In this document: positions 10,280-19,307 of the stretch, one piece after another | Layout of the letters: every line of letters starts with the position of its first letter | Position numbering within the stretch: position 1 is the stretch's first letter | Source of the DNA: Saprospiraceae bacterium | GTDB lineage: Bacteria; Bacteroidota; Bacteroidia; Chitinophagales; Saprospiraceae | Length of the DNA: 64,000 nucleotides | Assembly (NCBI GenBank): GCA_016718505.1 | Contig: JADKDE010000001.1 | Location: 124,001 to 188,000 of the forward strand | Direction of reading: 5' to 3' | Notes under the pieces: model-generated | What the model saw: only the letters and a program-made list of their open reading frames with translations | Told to the model about the DNA's origin: nothing | Database searches by the model: none | Translations under genes and position numbers: made by a program

Positions 10280-10954
10280 ATGTTATATAAAAAATTTAAA
10301 ATTCTCTTTTTCGTAGGGTTTTTGGCTATCCTAGGATCTTGCAAAACTAATGATAATAAATCGCTTACCATTCGCGGATTTGTTAGGTATATTTCTGGAA
10401 CCGAACAAGTAAAAGTTCAGTTGAATACATTCATCAATATAAAAGATACGATTAGTGTCATTGATACCTTAAATCGCAATATTTTTTTCCAGGGGCAGAG
10501 AATTCCAAGATTTAATCTGGGTACTGGGCAGACTTATAATTATGAAATGAGCCCAGTGAAGCCCGGTGATTTTTACCTCAGCATTGAAAATGAGAACAAA
10601 GAGGAAACTCGATTTGATTTTGAGGTTTTACCAATTGAAGAGATTACCCCAAAATCTTTCTCAAAAGCGAATGGAGTTGAAATTTCTGTAAAATTGAATC
10701 CAAAGGACAATGCTGAAGGGTTAATACTCATGCTGATCGATGACCAAGAATACACTGCACAAGAAGTCTTTGACATCAAAGGAAAAACCGAGGCAATACT
10801 TAAAATTCCTGCCGATAAAATAAAGAATTTGCATGCAGGAAATGTTAAATATTATTTAGTAAAAAAACAAATCATAATAAATTCAAAAGAAAATTTAAAT
10901 CTTGACTTGGAGACGGAATATTATTCTGAAGAAAAAACTTCAATGATCGACTGA
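10280..10954 (+). CDS. Lipoprotein of unknown function
   Basis: I place the start at 10280 (MLYKKFKILFFVGF), because the open frame further upstream overlaps the divergent dehydrogenase gene and would bury the signal sequence. The 224-residue product has a clear lipoprotein signal: a hydrophobic stretch and the lipobox ILGSC with Cys21. The mature part is beta-rich with repeated acidic and lysine residues and no family I recognise. The stop overlaps the start of the next gene (TGATG), which indicates translational coupling with three further genes. Confidence 0.7.
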   Translation: MLYKKFKILFFVGFLAILGSCKTNDNKSLTIRGFVRYISGTEQVKVQLNTFINIKDTISVIDTLNRNIFFQGQRIPRFNLGTGQTYNYEMSPVKPGDFYLSIENENKEETRFDFEVLPIEEITPKSFSKANGVEISVKLNPKDNAEGLILMLIDDQEYTAQEVFDIKGKTEAILKIPADKIKNLHAGNVKYYLVKKQIIINSKENLNLDLETEYYSEEKTSMID

Positions 10955-11610
10955 TGGCCAATTTAAAATTAATTTTATCGCTGGCTGCAATTGTATTATT
11001 TTGTACAATTGGTTTATTTGCTCAGGATTCTAAACCCATATATACCGCGAGTGATCAAATTCAGAAGCTTAAATCTGGTTTTTTAGTCGTCATGTTGCCC
11101 TATAATATTCCTTTGCGAAATAATGTGGCAAAATACAATCAAATGGATCCCGCCTCAAAAACTGCTAAGAGATACAAAAAAGATCTTTTAAAGTTGGAGA
11201 AAGATAATCTCTCATGGATCGAAGCCATGAAAGACAGCTACAGTTTTGGTCCTTATTTTATCATGCACGATACGGCATTTCTTCAATTTAAGCAAAAGCC
11301 CTCAAGCAAATATTTTGTCGGCGGGTCAGCTCCACTTGATAGCACAATAGATTGGAAATCAGCCAATTATCTCATCATGCGTAAAGGCAGTACCCCAGAA
11401 CAAAAACTTGATGCAGTCGTCATCAACGACCAAAATTTTTCCCAAATACCATCCCCTTTTCCAAGTTTTGAAAGGACTACTAAATCTGCTAGTTTTTTCC
11501 TGATATTATTAAATCAACCATTAGAAAAACCATATCGCAAAATCATCCAATCCTTTGATAAGCGTTTGAAAAAATGGTACTTGAAGGTATCAAATACAAC
11601 CCTAAAATGA
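10954..11610 (+). CDS. Secreted/periplasmic protein of unknown function
   Basis: The 218-residue product starts with a Sec signal peptide (LILSLAAIVLFCTIGLFAQ, cleavage near residue 24). The mature part has a motif-like stretch LRNNVAKYNQMDP followed by a lysine-rich helix, then mixed beta strands. I do not recognise the family; similar small proteins of unknown function are frequent beside Bacteroidota lipoprotein genes. The gene overlaps its upstream neighbour by one base, and its TGA stop overlaps the ATG of the phosphopantetheinyl transferase gene. The four genes from 10280 to 12667 therefore probably form one translationally coupled operon. Confidence 0.65.
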   Translation: MANLKLILSLAAIVLFCTIGLFAQDSKPIYTASDQIQKLKSGFLVVMLPYNIPLRNNVAKYNQMDPASKTAKRYKKDLLKLEKDNLSWIEAMKDSYSFGPYFIMHDTAFLQFKQKPSSKYFVGGSAPLDSTIDWKSANYLIMRKGSTPEQKLDAVVINDQNFSQIPSPFPSFERTTKSASFFLILLNQPLEKPYRKIIQSFDKRLKKWYLKVSNTTLK

Positions 11611-12248
11611 GTCAAATAATAACCGAAGAATACCCTAATTCGACCGTGGTGGGATTCATGAAGTTGGACCAAACAGCAAATTTTTATTATGAAAATACTC
11701 CTTTTTCGTTTTTAGATGCATCTATTCACGATGCCAAAAATTCTAAAAAAAAGCTCGAATCTCTCGCCAATAGGTATTGTTTATTTAACTTGATAAAAAA
11801 TAGTTATCCTGATTTATTGCCATTAAATGTTTTGAAAACGAGAGCGAATAAACCTTATCTAGAAGGCAGTTTGCTTCATATTTCATTAAGCCACTCTAAT
11901 CAATGGAGCGCAGCCGCCATTTCTGATTATCCTCTTGGCATAGATATCCAAATAAAGACCGAAAAAATAAAAGTAGTAGCCAGTAAGTTTTGCAATGAAG
12001 CTGAATTGGATTGGCTGAGCCGTCACGATATAGATGGGGACTATCTGCATTGGCTTTGGTCTGCAAAGGAGTCGCTAATCAAGGCATATGGATTGGGATC
12101 TGTTGATTTCAGAAAAGATCTTGGTGTACTATTTATGGAAGAGGGCAAAGGTCTTGGCATAGTTGACAAAGAAAAGAAGTCGTATTATGATTTGCACTTT
12201 CAAAAAATCAATAATTATTATTTTGCCATATCAACACTAACTCTATGA
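11607..12248 (+). CDS. 4'-phosphopantetheinyl transferase (Sfp-type)
   Basis: The 213-residue protein transfers phosphopantetheine from CoA to a carrier-protein serine. The superfamily signatures are visible: HISLSHSNQWSAAAIS, the metal-binding GIDIQ, and WLWSAKESLIKAYG, the WxxKEA..K motif with its catalytic Glu and Lys. I choose ATG 11607, which overlaps the previous stop as ATGA; an upstream ATG at 11574 would only add residues inside the previous gene. No polyketide, peptide or acyl-carrier gene is in the window, so the target is unknown. It could be the housekeeping enzyme or serve a distant pathway. Confidence 0.85.
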   Translation: MSQIITEEYPNSTVVGFMKLDQTANFYYENTPFSFLDASIHDAKNSKKKLESLANRYCLFNLIKNSYPDLLPLNVLKTRANKPYLEGSLLHISLSHSNQWSAAAISDYPLGIDIQIKTEKIKVVASKFCNEAELDWLSRHDIDGDYLHWLWSAKESLIKAYGLGSVDFRKDLGVLFMEEGKGLGIVDKEKKSYYDLHFQKINNYYFAISTLTL

Positions 12249-12667
12249 AGTATTTTCCCTTGTTTTTTGTCATTTTTACAATGCTAAATTCTTGTCAATC
12301 TGGTTCTTCCAACCGCGGAGTTGATGCCAGTTTGCCTGACGATTTTAAAAAATTTTATGAAAAATTTCATACAGATAGCTCATATCAAATGAAACATATC
12401 ATATTTCCGCTTGAAGGGATTCCGTCGTATGCTGATAGCTTAGGTTTGGTTGCAAATAATTTTTATTGGCAAGAAATAAATTGGGATTTACACAAAAATA
12501 TAACCGACGAGAGTTATCGCAAAGAATATTCGATTTTGCCCAATGATATCATCAATGAAAAATTGATATTGAAGGATAAACCGATCGGATTACAACGCAG
12601 ATTTGCCAAAATATCTGGTGAATGGATGCTAATATACTATGTTGGACTAAACTCTATACGTCAGTAG
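12245..12667 (+). CDS. Small lipoprotein, DUF4348-like
   Basis: A 140-residue lipoprotein with signal and lipobox (FTMLNSC, Cys17). The segment FKKFYEKFHTDSSYQMKHI, followed by IIFPLEG, resembles the small Bacteroidota DUF4348 family; this assignment is from memory of the pattern and is tentative. It starts inside the preceding stop (ATGA overlap at 12245-12248), so it is the last member of the coupled operon. Its 3' end overlaps the convergent glycosyltransferase gene by 14 nt. Confidence 0.65.
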   Translation: MKYFPLFFVIFTMLNSCQSGSSNRGVDASLPDDFKKFYEKFHTDSSYQMKHIIFPLEGIPSYADSLGLVANNFYWQEINWDLHKNITDESYRKEYSILPNDIINEKLILKDKPIGLQRRFAKISGEWMLIYYVGLNSIRQ

Positions 12668-13610
12668 ATTTATCCTCAAGATTAGTCTTTTTAATCAAAA
12701 ATAAAGGTCGCTGCCGTATATCGTCATTCATCCTACTGAGATACTCCCCTATAATTCCAATGGCTATCATCTGCACCCCTCCAAAGAACAAGATAACGAT
12801 CATCAAGGATGTCCATCCCGCCGTATAGATTTTAGAAATAAATCTGGAATATAAAGCATAAAGCGTCAATAAACCCGTTACCACCGAGATAAATAATCCA
12901 AGGTAAGTGACTAGTCGAAGAGGAATATCAGAGAATGAAGTAATCCCATCCAAAGCAAAGCGTATCATCTTCGAATAGGTATAAGAAGTATCCCCATTTT
13001 GACGGGCTTCTCGATCATATTCTACGTATGATTGGTTATATCCCACCCACGAAATTTGCCCTCTCAAAAATTTATTCCGTTCTGGCATATTGTTGAGGAT
13101 CTTAACAATTCGCTTAGAAATAATCCTAAAATCCCCTGTATCCAAGGGCATATCAACATTGGTTATTTTTTTCAATAATCGATAAAACAGGGAGGCTGTC
13201 CAGAGCTTCATGGCGGATTCACCTTGTCTTTTTTTCCTTTTGGCATACACTACATCATATCCTTCGCTGAATTTATGATATAGAGAATTGATTAACTCTG
13301 GTGGATCTTGTAAGTCTGCATCGATGATGACTACTGCATTTCCAGAGGCGTGTGCCAGCCCAGCAGATACTGCTATTTGATGGCCAAAATTTTTGCTCAA
13401 ATCGATATATTTTACCGCTTCGTCTTGTTTAGACAATTGATAAATTAGTGCTTGGGTATTGTCTTTACTCCCATCGTTGATAAAAATAATCTCGTAGGAT
13501 ATTTTTAGTTGCTTAAGAGTATTGGAGGTTCGCTGATAGAAAAGATTAACATTGCCCTCCTCGTTATGCATTGGTACAATGATGCTTATATCTATCCCAT
13601 TATTAATCAT
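12654..13610 (-). CDS. GT2 glycosyltransferase, GtrB/DPM1-like
   Basis: The 318-residue protein has a family 2 glycosyltransferase domain at residues 1-225: SIIVPMHNEEGNV at the N-terminus, DADLQDPPE as the metal-binding DxD region, and a GDFRI acceptor-site segment. Two C-terminal transmembrane helices follow (about 232-255 and 265-290). This is the architecture of GtrB-type enzymes that load undecaprenyl phosphate with a sugar for transfer to surface polymers. It is 37 nt downstream of the barrel-protein gene and may be part of the sigma-factor transcript. Confidence 0.85.
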   Translation of the reverse strand: MINNGIDISIIVPMHNEEGNVNLFYQRTSNTLKQLKISYEIIFINDGSKDNTQALIYQLSKQDEAVKYIDLSKNFGHQIAVSAGLAHASGNAVVIIDADLQDPPELINSLYHKFSEGYDVVYAKRKKRQGESAMKLWTASLFYRLLKKITNVDMPLDTGDFRIISKRIVKILNNMPERNKFLRGQISWVGYNQSYVEYDREARQNGDTSYTYSKMIRFALDGITSFSDIPLRLVTYLGLFISVVTGLLTLYALYSRFISKIYTAGWTSLMIVILFFGGVQMIAIGIIGEYLSRMNDDIRQRPLFLIKKTNLEDKSTDV

Positions 13611-13647
13611 GCTGAGTTGATTTTTTTCGCAATAAGTTCTATAAAAT

Positions 13648-14901
13648 TTACAAGCTAAATGCTAAACCAAGACCCGAAGTCCCGAAATATCTATTTTGTC
13701 TGTATAAATATGATGATTTGTATGTATTCCAAAAATTAAGACCAAATTGTGACTCTATGCTCACTGTGATCAATTTATTGATTTTGTATTCAAGTGATGC
13801 TCCAGTAGTCAAGCCTAAATTCAGCGTTCTAAAATCGCTCTTAATAGCTAAATATGATATTTGATCGTCTTGATTTTTCCACAAATTATTGACATTATCG
13901 GCATTATAGCTAACAAATCCCCCAGAACTAAAGCCTAACTTCCACTTTGTATTCTCAAGTGGATACCACTTCAATCCGATAGGCAAAGAAATAGTTTTTG
14001 AAACCACGACGGCCTGATCTTCCAATTTACCAGGTGATCTAAATAAAGGGTCGTTGGTTGAACTCACTACGGATTCTATCTGATACTTTAGAATGTCCAA
14101 TTCAAGGCGATCGTAGGATACACCAGCATAAAATGCCAAATTTTTACCTTTACCTTGATACTCATAATTGGCACCAACGGTCAAAAATGATTGTGTAAAT
14201 CCATTGTCATTGAGGACTTTCAAAGCCTGCTTTAATGGTTCATTATTGATTTTACTTCTGTAGAGAGCACCAGCATAACCCATTTGACCCGCTATTCTGA
14301 TCCTAGTTTGGGATCCCTTAATTTCTATCACAGGATGACCTAATGGCTTGATTTCAACGTGTTTAAGGATATTTTTTTCATTAGACACACGACTCAACCC
14401 TACTCCATCTAAGGCCTCAATCGGTGTATCCATTCTTGAAATTGTTGGATGGTGGTCAATTATATCTGTAACAATAGGTTTTTCGCTATTTTGACTTTCA
14501 CCAATTGCCATTTCATTAAAATTTTCTAATTTTGGTTTGTCATTTTTTCTGAAATTGGCATTTCGATTTTTGGGTCTAACTGTCTCTAGTTTGTTTTTAA
14601 CTATTGGCTTTTCAACGGAGTATGCGTTAGTAAAGTCTGCATCGTGGATGGTATTTAACTCTGCAACAGCCAAGTGTTTTGGGTCCAAATTTTGGGATAA
14701 TTGTGGCATAATATTATAAACCAAGGTAGCAGAGACCATAAAAAATAATCCTCCGAGCACAAAATTTCTTTTTCTAGAAATTCTATACCAAATGGGTTTT
14801 TCTCCTCTTTTTATAATGTTACCAAAAGCATCTTCTGAAGGCACGTATTCCACGTCCTTTACTTTACGTTGCATCTTGGAAATAAATTCTCTGTCTCTCA
14901 T
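13648..14901 (-). CDS. Membrane-tethered outer membrane beta-barrel-like protein beside an ECF sigma factor
   Basis: A 417-residue protein with an unusual layout. A charged N-terminal segment of about 45 residues (MRDREFISKMQRKVKDVEYV, PSEDAFGNI) is followed by one transmembrane helix (about 48-66). A low-complexity linker (70-200) leads to a C-terminal half of alternating strands typical of Bacteroidota outer-membrane barrels (LAFYAGVSYDRL, ending FGTSGLGLAFSL). It lies 26 nt behind an ECF sigma gene. An anti-sigma-like role for the N-terminal segment is inferred from context only; there is no recognised anti-sigma zinc motif. A single protein carrying both an inner-membrane helix and a barrel-like domain is odd. 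Confidence 0.65.
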   Translation of the reverse strand: MRDREFISKMQRKVKDVEYVPSEDAFGNIIKRGEKPIWYRISRKRNFVLGGLFFMVSATLVYNIMPQLSQNLDPKHLAVAELNTIHDADFTNAYSVEKPIVKNKLETVRPKNRNANFRKNDKPKLENFNEMAIGESQNSEKPIVTDIIDHHPTISRMDTPIEALDGVGLSRVSNEKNILKHVEIKPLGHPVIEIKGSQTRIRIAGQMGYAGALYRSKINNEPLKQALKVLNDNGFTQSFLTVGANYEYQGKGKNLAFYAGVSYDRLELDILKYQIESVVSSTNDPLFRSPGKLEDQAVVVSKTISLPIGLKWYPLENTKWKLGFSSGGFVSYNADNVNNLWKNQDDQISYLAIKSDFRTLNLGLTTGASLEYKINKLITVSIESQFGLNFWNTYKSSYLYRQNRYFGTSGLGLAFSL

Positions 14902-14927
14902 TCTGTTTATATGGTTGGAATAAAAGG

Positions 14928-15488
14928 CTAATAATGAACCAATTTCAATTCCTGTAATATTTTAATTTTCAGTAAATTCTTAGCTCGGTGGTATTGTGTG
15001 CGAGAAGTCACTTCAGTAACTCCGAGTTTTTCCCCGATCTCTCTATGGGAATAGCCTTCTATGGCATGTAAATTAAGAACAACTCTATAACCTTTTGGCA
15101 ATTGTGCTATGATTTGTACTAGCTTTTCACCAGAAATAACATCCAATAATTCATCTTCATGCTCATGATCTGTCCAATCCCGATCCTTTGAATACTGGAG
15201 ATTGTCCACTAGTATAAAATCCTTCTGTTTTCTGAGCCACTGAAGCGAGGTATTTACTGCAATTCTCTTGACCCATCCTTCAAAACTTCCAAGATTATTA
15301 AATTGGTCAATTTTGCTAAAAACAGTTACAAAACTTTCTTGCATCAAATCCTCCGCTATATGAAAATCACTGCAATATCTAAAGCATATGGCTTTTATCT
15401 TTCCTCCCAAAATGGCAAAAACTTCCTTCTGTGCATGTGGATTAGCACTTTGACATCCTTTTACCAGTCTAGAATAAAGTTCTTCCAT
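14928..15488 (-). CDS. ECF RNA polymerase sigma factor
   Basis: The 186-residue protein carries region 2 (FHIAEDLMQESFVTVFSKID, about 40-60) and region 4 with a helix-turn-helix (YSHREIGEKLGVTEVTSRTQ, then HRAKNLL, about 145-175), the two conserved parts of extracytoplasmic-function sigma factors. The gene heads a probable three-gene transcript with the barrel-like membrane protein and a glycosyltransferase, suggesting control of an envelope function. No cognate promoter motif can be identified here by eye. Confidence 0.9.
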   Translation of the reverse strand: MEELYSRLVKGCQSANPHAQKEVFAILGGKIKAICFRYCSDFHIAEDLMQESFVTVFSKIDQFNNLGSFEGWVKRIAVNTSLQWLRKQKDFILVDNLQYSKDRDWTDHEHEDELLDVISGEKLVQIIAQLPKGYRVVLNLHAIEGYSHREIGEKLGVTEVTSRTQYHRAKNLLKIKILQELKLVHY

Positions 15489-15563
15489 ATTGGACTATTA
15501 TACTTTCTAAATCACCACTTTTTCAATTTTTGAACAATGATTTACAAATGTAAGTAATATTTT

Positions 15564-16349
15564 TTATGGAATGGCCAATGTATTGTAAAATTTATTTAAT
15601 TCCTGCAGGAATCCTCCTGGGTTGTCGGCGTGAATCCAATGACCAGAATTGAGAACTGTCTGAACTTGGTTATGCTTAAATATTTTGTCCAAAAGTGGAT
15701 AGTCTTCGCTAGTAATATAATCGGAATGGTCTCCTTTCAAAAAAAGGGTCGGTCCATCGTATTTTTGACCTGCGCAAACTTCGCCCATTAACTGAGGGTA
15801 GTTTTTAGTTAATACGGGTAGATTCATTTTCCATTCATACTCATCCGTGATGGTATTAAAATGCAAATTTTTCATCAAAAACAAGACAATGGCTGGCTCA
15901 AAACCTAGACTTTCCAACACATTTTGTACGTCTGATCTCTTTGTCACCGTCTCCAAATCAATAGAATTCAAAGCGTTAAATATATCACCATGACCTTCCT
16001 TATATTTTTTAGGTGAAATGTCTGAAACTACCAGCGACTTGACTATATCTGAGTTATCACAGGCGAACTGCATTGCCAATTTCCCCCCCATCGAGTGTCC
16101 GATTAAATGACATTCATAAATCCATTCAGATTGCAAAAAATCAACCAAATCATTGACCATAACTTTGTAATTCATTTCATCATCATGAAATGACTGGCCG
16201 TGATTCCTAAGATCTACTGTGAATACGCAAAATCGTTCACTCAAAATTTTGGCCATCCCATTCCAATTGTCCAAGGTTCCAAATAATCCATGTAAAATCA
16301 CCAGCGGATCTCCTTGACCAAAATTCTTAAAATGCAATTTGGTATTCAT
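15564..16349 (-). CDS. Alpha/beta hydrolase (YbfF-like esterase)
   Basis: The 261-residue protein is an alpha/beta-fold hydrolase. It shows the oxyanion-hole region LHGLFGTLDNWNG, the nucleophile elbow GHSMGGK (Ser at about 95), an acidic residue in FLKGDHSDYI, and a C-terminal His in NSGHWIHADNPG. The order and length match the YbfF/esterase branch of small acyl esterases. The substrate is unknown. It is immediately downstream of the PBP1A gene (24 nt), probably on the same transcript. Confidence 0.85.
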   Translation of the reverse strand: MNTKLHFKNFGQGDPLVILHGLFGTLDNWNGMAKILSERFCVFTVDLRNHGQSFHDDEMNYKVMVNDLVDFLQSEWIYECHLIGHSMGGKLAMQFACDNSDIVKSLVVSDISPKKYKEGHGDIFNALNSIDLETVTKRSDVQNVLESLGFEPAIVLFLMKNLHFNTITDEYEWKMNLPVLTKNYPQLMGEVCAGQKYDGPTLFLKGDHSDYITSEDYPLLDKIFKHNQVQTVLNSGHWIHADNPGGFLQELNKFYNTLAIP

Positions 16350-16373
16350 CTAGCCATTTTATAACAAAATAAA

Positions 16374-18989
16374 TTAAAGATGCTCCTGTTCAAATTCTTT
16401 GTCCATCTCTTCATCTTTAGACCCCTGTTGGATGACCGAAGCATTTGGATTGCTGTATCTAGCACAGTTTGTTTCTATGTCCAAAGGGGGTGGCAGTCTC
16501 ACGAATTTAGCATGAGCGTCATAAACATCGGGCAATTTTTCAAGTTTTCCAATCAATTTAGAAAAGATAGGCCGCGCCATTTTACTTCCTTGACCATTGG
16601 CAAATGTCCTAAATCGTATCCATCTAGAATCTCCTCCAACCCATGTTCCTACAGCCAATTGGGGTGTAATCCCCATAAACCATCCATCCACGTGATCGTT
16701 GGTAGTACCTGTTTTCCCTCCGACCTCTGATGTTGTTCCAACAAAGCCAGCCGCTTCTTTCAAAGCATTTTTCAATAGTTCAACCATCGCATTATTTGCT
16801 GGTTTTGATATAGCTACTTGTTCTTCTGGGATCGATCGATATATGAGCTTATTGTTTTTATCCCTAATCTCCAATATGGAGGTCGGCTTGACGAAAATAC
16901 CGTGATTGGCAAACGTAGCATAAGCTGCAGTCATCTCATATGCCGTCAAATCAGCTGAACCTAAGGCAATGGAAGGTTGCTTTGGAATCCTATATTCTCC
17001 ATCATACCGTCTGGCGTTGCTATCGATTCCCATCGAGTGCAACATTCCTCTGATCGGATATGTATCGCCGATTTGCTTTATTAAATAAACCGAAATAGAA
17101 TTGACGGACTTTTGCAAACCTTCGTAAAGATTCATCGAACGCCCTGAAAATCTACCCTCTGAATTCTTCGGTATCCAGGGTTCTTCTATCTCAAAATTAG
17201 CTTCACCTTGCTTGATAGTGTATTGAATATCAGCAACGGGAAAACAAGGACTAAAACCTCTTTGCTCGATAGCCGTCGCATAAATAAATGGCTTAAATGT
17301 AGAGCCTACTTGTCTGTTGGTTCTCACGTGGTCGTATTGGAATCTTTTATAGTTGACCCCGCCTACCCAAGCTTTTATGTAGCCTGTGCTTGGTTCTATG
17401 GCGATGACTCCACATTGTAGTATCATGTGGTGGTACCTGATGCTGTCCAATGGGGTCATCGTAGTATCTCTTTCTTGATTTGGAGCGCCATAGGCAAATA
17501 CTTTCATCCTAACGGGTGTGTCAAAGGACTTTTTTACAGCCCATTGAAAATTTAACCACGCTTCTTTAAAACTTGGCCATTCATCCAAATCTTGAAGCTG
17601 TTTGAGTTTTTGAACTTTGTCCTCGGATATTTCTCTTTTTGCTAGCTTTTCTTTAAAATATTTTTTTGTATTAATATCTTTAAAAAGCATCTCCAAATCC
17701 TTGTCTTGCAGGCCTTGAATCTTGGATTTTTCCTTTAGCTTTTGAAAAGCATCGTCAAAATAAACTTCTCTGATGGAATAGTATCTATCGGATTGTCTTA
17801 TAGCATCCCTTAAGCCGTCCTGTCTGATTTCCAAAGGAATTTTATCGGGATCTGCTTTCCAAGGATCAAGCCCTTTCCACTCGCTCCAAAATCTTTTTTG
17901 AACCTCTGCCATATGTTCATTGACGGCTTCTTCGGTTTTCTTTTGTATCACTGGGTCTATGGTCGAATAAACCTTTAGCCCATCACGATAAATATTGTAT
18001 TTGGTTCCATCTGGTTTCTTACATTCTGGCAGTGCCAATATTTTCTCGATATCTTTTCTTTGTTCCATTAAAAAATACCTTGCACTCCCATCTGAATGTG
18101 ATTCGACCTTAAATTTGGTCATATCTAAAGGCATTTTTGCATATTTTAAATAGGTTTTTTCATCCAATACCCCATTTTCAACCATCTTTTGCAATACGGT
18201 ATTTCTTCTTCCTATCACCTTTAGTGGTCTTCTCTTGGGATTGAATAATGCTGGATTATTGAGCATACCTATCAGTGTGGCTGCTTCATGGAGTTCTAAA
18301 TCTTTTTGATTTTTTCCAAAATATGTTTCTGAAGCCGCTTCAATACCATAGGCTCCATTGATAAAATTAAATTGATTGAGGTACATGGCTATTATCTCTT
18401 CTTTAGTATATCTGCTCTCGAGCTTAACCGCCAATATCCATTCTTTCAATTTGATAAAAACCAAAGAAAATGCCTTGCGAATGAATCCCATATCGCTGAA
18501 ATCCCGATTCGAGAAAAGCAATTTTGCTAATTGTTGGGTGATTGTACTTCCTCCACCTGCAGACCGATCCATCATAAAAATAGTCTTGGTCGCTACCCTT
18601 GCTACTGCTTCAAAATCAATACCAGCGTGCTGGTAGAATCGTTGATCTTCGGTAGCTATCAAAGCTTTTACGAGATATGGGTTAAGGTCCTTATAGTGCA
18701 AAGCCACCCGATTCTCGATATAATATCTTCCCAAAACTTCTCCATTGGGGGAATAAACTTCGGTCGCAAAATCATTGATTGGATTTTCCAACTCTTCCAA
18801 ACTGGGCATTTTTGTTAGGCTTAAAAAAATAAAGAGCCCAGCTATCCCTACCAAGAAAAAAATAAAAGCCTTCCACATTTTCCTGGCTTTTTGGCGAAAA
18901 TCTTGAGTGACCTCTTGCCCTCCTCCCCACAGATTTATTGCGGTTAGACCCTTACTGATGGCGGCGCGTATCTTATCTAAAATCAACAT
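16374..18989 (-). CDS. Penicillin-binding protein 1A, bifunctional
   Basis: The 871-residue protein polymerises and cross-links peptidoglycan. One transmembrane helix lies at about 41-58. The GT51 transglycosylase domain has EDQRFYQHAG (Glu114) and GGSTITQQLAK (146-156). A long insertion of charged helices (about 330-480) separates it from the transpeptidase domain. That domain has the acyl-serine motif GSTFKPF, the second motif SVN and the third motif GKTGTTND, so both activities look intact. The C-terminal tail is short and acidic. A divergent gene begins 318 bp away, so the promoter lies in 18990-19307. Confidence 0.93.
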   Translation of the reverse strand: MLILDKIRAAISKGLTAINLWGGGQEVTQDFRQKARKMWKAFIFFLVGIAGLFIFLSLTKMPSLEELENPINDFATEVYSPNGEVLGRYYIENRVALHYKDLNPYLVKALIATEDQRFYQHAGIDFEAVARVATKTIFMMDRSAGGGSTITQQLAKLLFSNRDFSDMGFIRKAFSLVFIKLKEWILAVKLESRYTKEEIIAMYLNQFNFINGAYGIEAASETYFGKNQKDLELHEAATLIGMLNNPALFNPKRRPLKVIGRRNTVLQKMVENGVLDEKTYLKYAKMPLDMTKFKVESHSDGSARYFLMEQRKDIEKILALPECKKPDGTKYNIYRDGLKVYSTIDPVIQKKTEEAVNEHMAEVQKRFWSEWKGLDPWKADPDKIPLEIRQDGLRDAIRQSDRYYSIREVYFDDAFQKLKEKSKIQGLQDKDLEMLFKDINTKKYFKEKLAKREISEDKVQKLKQLQDLDEWPSFKEAWLNFQWAVKKSFDTPVRMKVFAYGAPNQERDTTMTPLDSIRYHHMILQCGVIAIEPSTGYIKAWVGGVNYKRFQYDHVRTNRQVGSTFKPFIYATAIEQRGFSPCFPVADIQYTIKQGEANFEIEEPWIPKNSEGRFSGRSMNLYEGLQKSVNSISVYLIKQIGDTYPIRGMLHSMGIDSNARRYDGEYRIPKQPSIALGSADLTAYEMTAAYATFANHGIFVKPTSILEIRDKNNKLIYRSIPEEQVAISKPANNAMVELLKNALKEAAGFVGTTSEVGGKTGTTNDHVDGWFMGITPQLAVGTWVGGDSRWIRFRTFANGQGSKMARPIFSKLIGKLEKLPDVYDAHAKFVRLPPPLDIETNCARYSNPNASVIQQGSKDEEMDKEFEQEHL

Positions 18990-19307
18990 ATTCTATTTTA
19001 AACTTTATGTTTTAGGCTATTGGAAAGAATTTTTCTATTGTCAAAAAATTATTCAAGTCCAAAGATAACTTAAAATGAAATATTACGATTATTGTTGATG
19101 TATAATATTCTTTTTTTTAATTAACTATAACGATTTTCCAAATTAATTATTCCAAATAGAAATCATTATTTAACAAATCATCGGAATAAGAAACATTTTA
19201 ACAAAATTATTTCATAATTTAAAGCATCCAAAGACAAGAATTATGCCTATTTTTGAATTTCATGAATCAAAATAATCAAATATTATCTGAAGACTTAAAC
19301 TAAAAAT
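18990..19307. promoter_or_regulatory. Divergent intergenic region with one -7-like element
   Basis: This 318-bp AT-rich gap separates two divergent genes. On the plus strand TATTTTTG at 19248-19255 matches the Bacteroidota -7 consensus TAnnTTTG about 50 nt before the start at 19308, but I find no TTG at the expected distance upstream. No convincing element is seen for the minus-strand PBP gene. Confidence 0.3.
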
